DNA from: CAZJUO01 sp964549245
Lineage (GTDB): Bacteria > Patescibacteriota > Patescibacteriia > UBA10025 > JAHIVO01
Assembly (NCBI GenBank): GCA_964549245.1
Contig: CAZJUO010000019.1
Location: forward strand, 1 to 19,982
Reading direction: 5' to 3'
DNA length: 19,982 bases
Part shown: piece by piece, positions 1-6,694 of the stretch
How positions within the stretch are numbered: position 1 is the stretch's first letter
Layout of the letters: each line of letters starts with the position of its first letter
Translations under genes and position numbers: made by a program
Notes under the pieces: model-generated
What the model saw: only the letters and a program-made list of their open reading frames with translations
Database searches by the model: none
Told to the model about the DNA's origin: nothing

Positions 1-194
1 ATTTGGTTGTTGAAGAATTAGAATCGCTACGGTTAATTCCACTTACATCATTAACGAACAGAACGGATAGCCCTTTCATTAATATTCTTAATAATGAAAG
101 CGCTTGGTTTGTTGATAACGATTCTGCTGCCGGTTTAAACGGCCCTGGTGGTATTTTGAGCACCAAACAAAGTACCTGGCAGCAATTAAAATAA
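1..194 (+). CDS. C-terminal fragment of an unidentified protein (5' end outside window)
   Basis: An open frame enters from the left edge (first full codon at position 3) and stops with TAA at 192-194, giving about 64 visible residues. No start codon is required inside the window; the TTG at position 3 is probably an internal Leu codon. The visible tail is polar, with a Gly/Pro/Asn-rich stretch (GLNGPGG near residue 45) and no membrane helix. It ends four bases before pilM and runs the same way, so it is probably part of the type IV pilus gene cluster, perhaps a pilin-like or pilus-associated protein. I do not recognise the family from this fragment, and the pilus link rests on position only. 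Confidence 0.5.
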   Translation, partial: LVVEELESLRLIPLTSLTNRTDSPFINILNNESAWFVDNDSAAGLNGPGGILSTKQSTWQQLK

Positions 195-198
195 AGAT

Positions 199-1263
199 AT
201 GTTACTTAGCATTTCACCATTCAAAAATCCTATAGGCCTTGATATTAGCGATCATCGTATCAGATTTTTTCAGATTCATCCTGTGAAATTTAAAACTATT
301 TCGAAAATTCAATCATACGGTGAAATTGACGTACCGAAAGGGCTTATTGAAAATGGGAATATCAAGGATAATAATGAAATCGTTGCTCTTATACAGGCAC
401 TTTTTAAAAAACCAAACTTTGGTAAAGTAAACGGAAAATATATTTTTGCTTCCCTGCCAGACAAAAAAACCTTTATTAACTCCTTTTCCATACCGCAAAT
501 CCCTGATAATGAGATAAACAGCGCAGTAAAATGGGAAATCGAAAAAAATATACCCGTTTCATCAAATAATATTTATTATGATTGGCGACTTATCAGTGCC
601 AATAAATCAGAAAAGGATCACCTCAAAATATTAGTATCTGTAGCTGAACAAAACCTAGTAAATACTTATACGGATATCATCAAACAATCCGGGTATAATC
701 CGATTGGATTTGAAAATGAATCAATTGCCTTATCTCGCTGTTTAGTGCCAGCCAATGCTACAATCACTAAACCAATTATCATCATTGACTTAGGCAGATC
801 AAAAACCAGTTTTATACTTATCAATAATGGTAACGTTGTTTACAACGCTTGCTTCGAAATCAGCGGAAATGAAATGACTAACATTATATCAACTTCGCTA
901 GATTTAAATTTTAAGGATTCGGAAAAAGCCAAAATCATCTGCGGTTTGGACTCTAAAAAAGGTAAAGGCGCAATAGCTAACATTTTAAAACCTATTGTTG
1001 ATAGATTAATCGACAAAATAAACGAAAATATTTATTATGTTTCCAGTTATCTCTTGAATGGCGGGAAGGTAGATAAAATAATCACTACGGGAAGCGTCAG
1101 TAAGATGACCGGTTTACCATACTACCTTGAGAAAAATCTTAACATAAAAGTTGCTATGGGAAATCCTTTTGTAAACATTTCAAATTATGATCCCATCACA
1201 ACAAATTCCATAAGCAACTACCTTTCATTTACTACTGCTATTGGCTTGGCATTAAAAGTATAG
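199..1263 (+). CDS. pilM: Type IV pilus assembly protein PilM (actin-like ATPase)
   Basis: This is a 354-residue cytoplasmic protein of the FtsA/PilM actin-like fold. PilM binds ATP and docks onto the cytoplasmic N-terminus of PilN at the base of the type IV pilus machine. Visible signatures are the first phosphate motif GLDIS (13-17), the family segment with SVAEQNLV (147-154) and GFENESIALSR (170-180), the second phosphate motif IIIDLGRSKTSF (194-205), and the C-terminal nucleotide-binding TTGSVSKMTGLP (296-307). There is no membrane segment, as expected. Length agrees with the family (about 350). It is followed after 7 bases by pilN and lies in a plus-strand run pilM-pilN-pilO. The ATG at 199 is preferred because it lies just after the upstream stop and puts GLDIS at the normal distance from the N-terminus. 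Confidence 0.93.
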   Translation: MLLSISPFKNPIGLDISDHRIRFFQIHPVKFKTISKIQSYGEIDVPKGLIENGNIKDNNEIVALIQALFKKPNFGKVNGKYIFASLPDKKTFINSFSIPQIPDNEINSAVKWEIEKNIPVSSNNIYYDWRLISANKSEKDHLKILVSVAEQNLVNTYTDIIKQSGYNPIGFENESIALSRCLVPANATITKPIIIIDLGRSKTSFILINNGNVVYNACFEISGNEMTNIISTSLDLNFKDSEKAKIICGLDSKKGKGAIANILKPIVDRLIDKINENIYYVSSYLLNGGKVDKIITTGSVSKMTGLPYYLEKNLNIKVAMGNPFVNISNYDPITTNSISNYLSFTTAIGLALKV

Positions 1264-1270
1264 CGAACCT

Positions 1271-1828
1271 ATGCAAAACTTTAATCTATTAAGCCCAGAA
1301 GAGCTACAAAGAGTAAAATATATAAAAATATTTTATTTGATTAAAATCGCTGCTTTAAACATATTTAGTACGCTATTAATAATATCCATAGTATTTATAT
1401 TTTCATATTTAATGCTTGAAAATAATAATAACTCCCTCCAAAATCAAATAAAAAGTGAATCCACCATCCTGGAGGGCGGCATCATCAAGTCAACTGAAGA
1501 TGCTATAAAAACTTTAAACAACCAATTAAATAAATCTACCAAAATCCAAGCAAATTATATAAAATGGACAACTCCCCTACAGTCATTCTCCTCTATAGTC
1601 CCTGATGGGATCATTATCAATTCACTTCAATTTAATACTACGCAAAAAACTATTTTAATCACCGGAGTAGCCTCCCTGCGATCTGATTTATTATTATTTG
1701 AAAGCAATCTGGAGCAATACGACCTTGTTAAGGATATTTCTTCGCCGCTTTCTAACCTAACCAAAAAGGAGGATATTAATTTTTCAATTTCTGGCAAATT
1801 AACTGATGATATTTATGCCCAAAATTAG
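1271..1828 (+). CDS. pilN: Type IV pilus inner-membrane protein PilN
   Basis: The product is 185 residues with the bitopic PilN layout. A short cytoplasmic N-terminus begins with FNLLSPEEL (4-12), matching the NLLP-type motif that PilN uses to bind PilM. One hydrophobic helix follows (about 22-48), then an extracytoplasmic domain with a helical stretch (50-100) and an alpha/beta part. PilN pairs with PilO to form the inner-membrane alignment complex. Sequence conservation in this family is low, so the call leans on the N-terminal motif, topology, size and position between pilM and pilO. Its 3' end overlaps the longest pilO frame by 23 bases, so the two genes are probably translationally coupled. 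Confidence 0.88.
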   Translation: MQNFNLLSPEELQRVKYIKIFYLIKIAALNIFSTLLIISIVFIFSYLMLENNNNSLQNQIKSESTILEGGIIKSTEDAIKTLNNQLNKSTKIQANYIKWTTPLQSFSSIVPDGIIINSLQFNTTQKTILITGVASLRSDLLLFESNLEQYDLVKDISSPLSNLTKKEDINFSISGKLTDDIYAQN

Positions 1829-2336
1829 CATGAAATATAAAATATATATTTATTCCTCTGTATTTCTAGCAGGGATTCTGGCTTTTATTATTTTATTAAT
1901 ATTTCCATACTACCAAAATATTACTTCGCTCAATAATGATATATACGATAACCGCCTCCAGTTGGCTATCTATCTTCAGCAAAGAGAAAATATTGAAAAG
2001 ACCCGGCAAGAATACAACAAAATTAAAAGTGATATTAATAAAATTTCAAAAATATACGCCAGTGAAGAGAATATCGTAGAGCTCATTTCATTCTTTGAAT
2101 CTACCGCAACAAATAATAATTTAAATCAAACCATAGACCTGCAAGGCACTGCCAATGATGAAATAGGCAAAAAAATTAAATTTGGCATCCACCTGCAAGG
2201 CAGTTGGACCGACATATTGAATTATTTGTCTTTTTTGGAACAGAATGATTATTATATATTGATCAATGACCTGTTTTTTAAGCAAAACTCTGATTCACTT
2301 AGCGCTACGTTTGTTGCTGCGATATATTTTGACTAA
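1806..2336 (+). CDS. pilO: Type IV pilus inner-membrane protein PilO
   Basis: The product is 176 residues: a short N-terminus, one hydrophobic helix (about 12-32), a helical, probably coiled-coil stretch (37-85), and a C-terminal alpha/beta domain, as in PilO. PilO heterodimerises with PilN on the outer face of the membrane. Three in-frame ATG codons are possible: 1806 (inside pilN), 1815, and 1830, which follows one base after the pilN TAG. The last would give a protein beginning MKYKIYIYSS with the usual short basic N-terminus. Sequence alone does not decide between them. The call rests on order after pilM-pilN, size and topology, since PilO sequences diverge strongly. Confidence 0.85.
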   Translation: MIFMPKISMKYKIYIYSSVFLAGILAFIILLIFPYYQNITSLNNDIYDNRLQLAIYLQQRENIEKTRQEYNKIKSDINKISKIYASEENIVELISFFESTATNNNLNQTIDLQGTANDEIGKKIKFGIHLQGSWTDILNYLSFLEQNDYYILINDLFFKQNSDSLSATFVAAIYFD

Positions 2337-2347
2337 TTTTGTAGTTT

Positions 2348-2632
2348 ATGAAATTAAATTTTTCAAGTAACGCAATATTAAATGTTTTCTTAAAGTATTT
2401 ACGAATTTTCCTTTATATTATTAATATTATAATATTAATTTTTTTAGCTTTTATTTTTTATACCAATGTATACCAAAATATTATAGTTCCTAAAGATATC
2501 AATGAAAGTGAAATAATCTCAAAAAAACAAACTATTAATATCGATTTATTTGAAACGATCAACGATAATATCACTGTAAAACAATCAGCTCCAGATTTAC
2601 CTTTTGCAGAAACTCCCGATCCGTTCCAATAA
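2348..2632 (+). CDS. Small single-helix membrane protein in the pilus cluster, function unknown
   Basis: The product is 94 residues with a very hydrophobic segment (about 18-43), a short basic N-terminus and a polar, acidic C-terminal tail of about 50 residues ending in a Pro-rich stretch (PDLPFAETPDPFQ). The topology suggests one membrane anchor with an extracytoplasmic tail. It starts 11 bases after pilO and is the last gene of the pilM-N-O run. In diderm bacteria this slot is held by pilP, a lipoprotein that links PilNO to the PilQ secretin. This protein has no lipobox and is too short for PilP. I do not recognise a family; a role in the pilus platform is inferred from position only. Confidence 0.7.
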   Translation: MKLNFSSNAILNVFLKYLRIFLYIINIIILIFLAFIFYTNVYQNIIVPKDINESEIISKKQTINIDLFETINDNITVKQSAPDLPFAETPDPFQ

Positions 2633-2643
2633 TGCTATTTGAC

Positions 2644-2672
2644 TTGACATTTTATTTTCGATAATATATTAT
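2644..2672 (+). promoter_or_regulatory. Sigma70-type promoter of rpmA
   Basis: A perfect -35 box TTGACA (2644-2649) is followed by a 17-base spacer and a -10 box TATTAT (2667-2672, 5 of 6 to consensus). The rpmA ATG lies 34 bases beyond the -10, predicting a leader of about 27 bases. This is one of the best promoter matches in the window and separates rpmA from the pilus genes. Confidence 0.65.
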
Positions 2673-2706
2673 TTGTACTAATTATCAATATTATTAAAAT
2701 TACCCT

Positions 2707-2988
2707 ATGGCACACGTAAAGGGCACCGGTACAACCCATCTGGGCCGGGACAGCAAGGGCCAACGGTTAGGCATCAAACTTTTCGGCGGCCAAAAGGCTA
2801 AAGCTGGCAATATCATAGTGCGTCAGCGCGGCACCTCGTTTAAGCCTGGAAAAAATACCAAAATCAGCAAAAATAATACCATTTTTGCCACTCAAGATGG
2901 TGTGGTAAATTTTTTGACCAAAAAAACCAGGCGTTACAACGGCAAGCTTTTAAAAGCTACTTTTGTTACTATCGAGAATCCAAAATAA
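2707..2988 (+). CDS. rpmA: 50S ribosomal protein bL27
   Basis: The product is 93 residues, basic, and a clear bL27: N-terminus MAHVKGTGTTHLGRDS, then RLGIK, FGGQ (27-30) and AGNIIVRQRGTSF (33-45). The N-terminal tail of bL27 reaches toward the peptidyl-transferase centre. It begins directly at MAH, so there is no Firmicutes-type N-terminal extension needing cleavage. The C-terminal part carries extra Lys/Arg. In most bacteria rpmA follows rplU (bL21); here it stands alone, with a strong promoter upstream and a terminator immediately downstream, and its neighbours are pilus genes and a convergent pyrG. It looks less AT-rich than the pilus genes before it. Confidence 0.97.
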   Translation: MAHVKGTGTTHLGRDSKGQRLGIKLFGGQKAKAGNIIVRQRGTSFKPGKNTKISKNNTIFATQDGVVNFLTKKTRRYNGKLLKATFVTIENPK

Positions 2989-3030
2989 AAAACTACCCAC
3001 ATTTTGACAGGCCTATTGTGCGTAGTTTTT
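2988..3030. terminator. Bidirectional intrinsic terminator between rpmA and pyrG
   Basis: AAAAACTAC (2988-2996) pairs with GTAGTTTTT (3022-3030). After one C-C mismatch, CACA (2998-3001) pairs with TGTG (3017-3020), leaving a 15-base loop. The plus strand runs into a T tract after the stem, and the minus strand gives TTTTTTATTTTG, so the hairpin can end transcription from both rpmA and the convergent pyrG. It touches the last base of the rpmA stop codon and the first base of the pyrG stop region. Confidence 0.75.
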
Positions 3031-4724
3031 TATTTCTTCAAACCAGCTTTGATAAACTCGATAAACAAGGGATGTGGTTTTTGGGGTCTTGATTTATATT
3101 CCGGATGCCCTTGGGTGGCAATAAAAAATGGGTGCATACTTTTTGGCAGCTCTATCATTTCCACAAAGAAATCATCTGCAGAAGTACCGGCAATAACCAG
3201 ACCTTTTGTTTCAAGAATCTCCCTGTATTTATTATTAAACTCAAACCGATGTCGGTGCCGTTCCGATATTTTTACGTTTCCTTTGGCGGTTATTTTTTCC
3301 CGTAGCTTTTTATTTTCTGACAAAAGTTCACCTGAATTGTGCTTCAGGTATATTCCAGCTGTGATGCTTTTTTCCAACAAATAGCAATCATAAGCGCCCA
3401 ACCTCATTGAAGTGCCCTTCCCTTTAATGGTTTGGTATTTACTGCTCATGGGAATATTATGAATTATCGGATCCGGTGTTTCCGGATCAATCTCTACAGA
3501 ATTGGCATTCTTCAAGCCTACTACATTTCTGGCAAACTCCACGCAAGCTAACTGCATTCCATAACATAAACCTAAATACGGTATTTTTTTCTCGCGGGCA
3601 TATCGTATGCTCATGATTTTCCCCTCGGCCCCTCTATTTCCCCACCCTATCGGCACTATAATGCCGTGGGGTTTTCCAATAATTTTAACTCCCTTCTTTT
3701 CAATGGCCTCCGTTGATACTACTTTTACATTTAATTTTACATTATGATACCAACAAGCATGCTTTATTGCTTCGATTAATGCCGCGTAGGTGTCATTCAG
3801 TCCATAATCAGTAGCGCTGAAATATTTCCCCGCAATAACAATTTCTATGCTTTTTTTCTTTTTTGATTTTATCCTTTTTATGAGCTTTTGCCATTCCCCA
3901 AATTTCGGTTTACGTAAATTTAATTTAAAGTACTTTAATATATTTCTATCGAAATTTTGTCTGGCGAATATCAGCGGCAGCTCATAAATACTTTTCAAAT
4001 CTGGCGCCATGATAACGTTATCTCCTGAAACATTACATTTTAAACCCAATAAATACCTTCTTCTTTTATCAAGCTCCGCTTCACTGCGTAATACTAAAAA
4101 TTCCGGCATGATCCCCATGCTCATAACCGTACGGATCGATAATTGCGTAGGCATTGTTTTTGGCTCGCCAATATGCTTGGGCATGGGCACATAGCTGACA
4201 TGTATATTCAATACATTATGGGGCATTTTTGCTTTCATGATCCTGCATGCCTCGTAGTAAAGCATATTTTGGTATTCTCCTGCAGTACCGCCCAGTTCGA
4301 TGATAATCATATCGTTTCCTTCACCCGCTTTTTTTATCCTTTCGTTAATTTCGTCTACGACGTGCGGTATAGCTTCTACGTCTTCACCGTTATAACCAAA
4401 CGAACGCTCTCGCTCTATAACAGTTTTGTATATCTGGCCCATTGTAGTAAAATTCTTGTTCCCCATTTCTTTACTTAAAAACCGTTCATAGGTTCCAAGA
4501 TCCATATCCGCTTCAAGGCCGTCCTCACACAAAAAAGGATCTCCATGCTCTATGGGATTTATAGTTCCCGAATCAATATTTAAATAATTTTCGCATTTTA
4601 TTACACCAACTTTGTATCCTCTATTCTGCACTAGATTTGCTATGCTGGCAGCCACTACTCCTTTTCCTAATCCCGATAATACCCCCCCTGACACAAATAT
4701 GTATTTACATTCTTTAGTTGTCAT
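3030..4724 (-). CDS. pyrG: CTP synthase (glutamine-hydrolysing), divergent form
   Basis: The product is 564 residues with both CTP synthase domains: an N-terminal amidoligase (about 1-285) and a C-terminal class I glutamine amidotransferase (about 292-564). It converts UTP, ATP and glutamine to CTP. The P-loop SGLGKG (17-22, K21), K43, D75 in DMDLG and E143 in ELGGT match the ATP/Mg residues of E. coli PyrG (K18, K40, D72, E140). The amidotransferase triad is present: C387 in GLCYGMQ, H540 and E542 in GHPE. RHRHRFEFN (490-498) is conserved. Several normally invariant stretches differ: KLDPY reads KCENY, PGGFG reads PIGWG, and FHPEF reads GHPEY. It is last in the murA-ctpA-acyP-rplI-pyrG run and overlaps rplI by 11 bases. 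The closest thing to a ribosome binding site, AAGGA, lies only one base before the ATG. Confidence 0.94.
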   Translation of the reverse strand: MTTKECKYIFVSGGVLSGLGKGVVAASIANLVQNRGYKVGVIKCENYLNIDSGTINPIEHGDPFLCEDGLEADMDLGTYERFLSKEMGNKNFTTMGQIYKTVIERERSFGYNGEDVEAIPHVVDEINERIKKAGEGNDMIIIELGGTAGEYQNMLYYEACRIMKAKMPHNVLNIHVSYVPMPKHIGEPKTMPTQLSIRTVMSMGIMPEFLVLRSEAELDKRRRYLLGLKCNVSGDNVIMAPDLKSIYELPLIFARQNFDRNILKYFKLNLRKPKFGEWQKLIKRIKSKKKKSIEIVIAGKYFSATDYGLNDTYAALIEAIKHACWYHNVKLNVKVVSTEAIEKKGVKIIGKPHGIIVPIGWGNRGAEGKIMSIRYAREKKIPYLGLCYGMQLACVEFARNVVGLKNANSVEIDPETPDPIIHNIPMSSKYQTIKGKGTSMRLGAYDCYLLEKSITAGIYLKHNSGELLSENKKLREKITAKGNVKISERHRHRFEFNNKYREILETKGLVIAGTSADDFFVEMIELPKSMHPFFIATQGHPEYKSRPQKPHPLFIEFIKAGLKK

Positions 4725-5163
4725 TTCCTTTTATATTTAAAGTAATGCTATATTGTTTATCGTTTAAAATTACCTTAATTTCATGGAGTCCGACTTTTTT
4801 TATAGGTTTTTCCATTACAATATTCTTTTCTTTAATTTCTTTTCCGGTAGTTCTTTGTATTTCCTTAGCTACCTTTCTATTATCTATACCGCTGAACAAT
4901 GTTCCATCATCATTTGATTTTTCTATAATAACAATTTTTTGATTTTCTAGAATATGGGCTAGTTTCTCACTATTTATCTTACTTTTTTCCTGTTTTTTAT
5001 TTTTTCTTATTGCCTCCTGTTTATATTGGTGAATAAGCGCCGGCGTGGGTATGGTAGCCAAATGATTTGGGATTAAATAATTCCTTGCGTAACCGTTATT
5101 TACTATTTTTATCTCCCCTTTTTTTCCTAAAGTTGAGATATTTTGTAATAATATCACTTCCAT
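4714..5163 (-). CDS. rplI: 50S ribosomal protein bL9
   Basis: The product is 149 residues with the two-domain bL9 layout. The N-terminal rRNA-binding domain (1-50) holds MEVILLQ, LGKKGEI (12-18) and the signature GYARNYLIP (24-32). A long charged Lys/Gln-rich helix (about 44-75) leads to the C-terminal domain (about 76-147). Length is typical. rplI usually sits with rpsF-ssb-rpsR; here it lies between an acylphosphatase gene and pyrG, whose start lies inside the end of rplI. As I recall, bL9 is missing from some CPR groups such as Microgenomates, so its presence leans toward Parcubacteria-type lineages. A TGATATAAT element ends seven bases before the first base of the ATG and may be an internal promoter. 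Confidence 0.95.
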   Translation of the reverse strand: MEVILLQNISTLGKKGEIKIVNNGYARNYLIPNHLATIPTPALIHQYKQEAIRKNKKQEKSKINSEKLAHILENQKIVIIEKSNDDGTLFSGIDNRKVAKEIQRTTGKEIKEKNIVMEKPIKKVGLHEIKVILNDKQYSITLNIKGNDN

Positions 5164-5169
5164 ATATTT

Positions 5170-5178
5170 ATTATATCA
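5170..5178 (-). promoter_or_regulatory. Possible extended -10 element in front of rplI
   Basis: On the minus strand TGATATAAT (5178 down to 5170) matches the extended -10 form TGnTATAAT. The TGA is also the stop codon of the acylphosphatase gene, and only six bases separate the element from the rplI ATG. Transcription would start at or next to the ATG and give a leaderless message. No convincing -35 is visible, so this may be chance in AT-rich DNA. Confidence 0.3.
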
Positions 5179-5448
5179 CATTCTTATCTCAAAATCATCA
5201 TAAATTTCACTACTATCGTACTCTTTTTTTTGAATATAGCTGACTTGAGAACTGCCAGGGCTTTGCTTAATAAAATCGTATACGCATTCTAAATCCCTTA
5301 TTTTTCCCTGTAGTATGGTCAAAACGCTACCATCAGCTAAATTTTTTACGAACCCTTTTACACCAAGATTATCAACCTGTTTTTTTACATAATATCTAAA
5401 ATTTACGTCTTGAACCCTACCAAATACTTTTAATCTCCATTCCTTCAC
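5176..5448 (-). CDS. acyP: Acylphosphatase
   Basis: The product is 90 residues, the usual size of this small ferredoxin-like enzyme that hydrolyses acyl phosphates such as carbamoyl phosphate and 1,3-bisphosphoglycerate. The phosphate cradle GRVQDVNFR (10-18) provides the catalytic Arg (R18), and GFVKNLADGSV (32-42) provides the catalytic Asn (N36). The usual VQGV reads VQDV here, an Asp where almost all family members have Gly in the phosphate loop. The start is GTG (5448): the frame upstream holds no ATG, and this start gives a normal N-terminus. It follows ctpA after 7 bases and precedes rplI by 12. Family assignment is firm; activity is less certain because of the G-to-D change. Confidence 0.88.
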   Translation of the reverse strand: MKEWRLKVFGRVQDVNFRYYVKKQVDNLGVKGFVKNLADGSVLTILQGKIRDLECVYDFIKQSPGSSQVSYIQKKEYDSSEIYDDFEIRM

Positions 5449-5455
5449 GAGTTTT

Positions 5456-6688
5456 TTACTTAAGCAATTCTAACGCCTTATCCAGCTGCGGATCACTATT
5501 ATTATTATAATTCTCTTCTGTTAATTCAACTTTTATATCGGGTAAAATACCATTTTCACCAATTGTCCTGCCCAGCGGCGTCTGCCATTTTGCCACTGTT
5601 AGTTTTAGAGAAGACCCGTCACTAAATTCCTCAAAATCCTGCACAGAACCTTTGCCAAATGTTTGTTCACCAACCACCGTGGCTTGCTGATAGTCCTGCA
5701 AAGCGCCAGCTACAATTTCTGAAGCCGAAGCGCTTCCTCCATTTACCAATACTACCGTTGGGATATCCTTAAATACTGCCGTTCCACTTGAAGTATATTC
5801 TTCTCGATCATCTCTAAATACTTCTATAACAATTACATCCTCTTCAATAAATTCTCCGGCCACGTTTATTGCGTCCTGCAAATAGCCGCCTGGATTGTTT
5901 CTTAAATCTAATACTATGCCATTTGGGTTTTTCAATAACACTTCATTACTGATGCTATTAAATATATTATAGGTATCGCTGTTAAAGTGTGAAATTTCAA
6001 TATAGGCTATACTTCCATCTTTCATACTCCAGGTAACGCTTTCCACTACTATTAAATCTCTGGTCACACTTACCTGTTTAATTTCTTGAACGTCTTTTTT
6101 AAGCACGGTAAGTTCAACAGATGTTCCTTTTGGCCCGCGTATTAAAGCAACAGCCTGGTCAAGCGACATTTCGGTAGTATCCTGATCATCAATTTTTAAT
6201 ATCACATCGCCCGTTTTCAAATTCGATTTCATGGCTGGAGAATCTGGCAATGGGGCAATAACCTGCAATTGATCGTTTTTTATGCCGATTTCAGCTCCGA
6301 TACCCTCAAAACTTCCACTTAGTTCTTGGTTAAATTCTTTAGTTTCATCAGGATCTAGAAAAATTGAATAAGGGTCGGTCAAACTGCCAACAAGCCCCTT
6401 CAAAGAACCATAAAACATGTCCTTTTCATCAATATTACGTTCATAATATTTATCATTTATTCTGTTCCATACTTTCCAGTACAAGCCCGTATCAACCTCT
6501 TCTGATTTATCAATAGACCCGGTAATATTCTGTATGGCCGCTAATAAGGGAATATTATTTTGATTTTCAATAACCTGCCAAATACCAGCAAAAAAACCTA
6601 ATAAAAAAAATAATACAATAAAAAAACTTATTATTGAAAAATAAAATATTTTTTTACCATTTTTCTTTCGTGGTTTCCCTTCTATCAT
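5456..6688 (-). CDS. ctpA: S41-family C-terminal processing peptidase (membrane-anchored)
   Basis: The product is 410 residues. A basic N-terminus (KPRKKNGKK) and one hydrophobic helix (14-38) form a signal anchor, so the enzyme acts outside the membrane. A PDZ domain follows (about 125-200, with GIGAEIG and LKTGDVILKIDD), then the S41 protease domain with RNNPGGYL (263-270). The catalytic Ser is S321 in GGSASASEI and the Lys is K346 in TFGKGSVQ, 25 residues later as in the Ser-Lys dyad of this family. PLGRTI (371-376) is the typical segment before the C-terminus. Such proteases trim extracytoplasmic proteins and often regulate cell-wall enzymes, which fits its place 6 bases after murA. The symbol follows the family; orthology to a particular CtpA or CtpB is not resolved. 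Confidence 0.93.
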   Translation of the reverse strand: MIEGKPRKKNGKKIFYFSIISFFIVLFFLLGFFAGIWQVIENQNNIPLLAAIQNITGSIDKSEEVDTGLYWKVWNRINDKYYERNIDEKDMFYGSLKGLVGSLTDPYSIFLDPDETKEFNQELSGSFEGIGAEIGIKNDQLQVIAPLPDSPAMKSNLKTGDVILKIDDQDTTEMSLDQAVALIRGPKGTSVELTVLKKDVQEIKQVSVTRDLIVVESVTWSMKDGSIAYIEISHFNSDTYNIFNSISNEVLLKNPNGIVLDLRNNPGGYLQDAINVAGEFIEEDVIVIEVFRDDREEYTSSGTAVFKDIPTVVLVNGGSASASEIVAGALQDYQQATVVGEQTFGKGSVQDFEEFSDGSSLKLTVAKWQTPLGRTIGENGILPDIKVELTEENYNNNSDPQLDKALELLK

Positions 6689-6694
6689 GTAAAA

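Noticed and set aside
1806..1828. Possible frameshift joining pilN and pilO
   Set aside because: Both products have complete PilN and PilO topology with their own membrane helix, and a short overlap is normal for this gene pair.
3004..3384. 126-residue plus-strand frame after rpmA
   Set aside because: It covers the terminator and the antisense of the pyrG amidotransferase domain, has no recognisable motif, and the conserved gene on the other strand explains the sequence.
4143..4478. 111-residue plus-strand frame opposite pyrG
   Set aside because: It is antisense to the conserved amidoligase domain, and its His/Phe/Tyr-rich composition fits a reverse-frame artefact.
3030..4724. pyrG as a degenerate, inactive gene
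   Set aside because: The frame is intact over 564 codons and every catalytic residue I could align is present, so the motif changes point to divergence and not decay.
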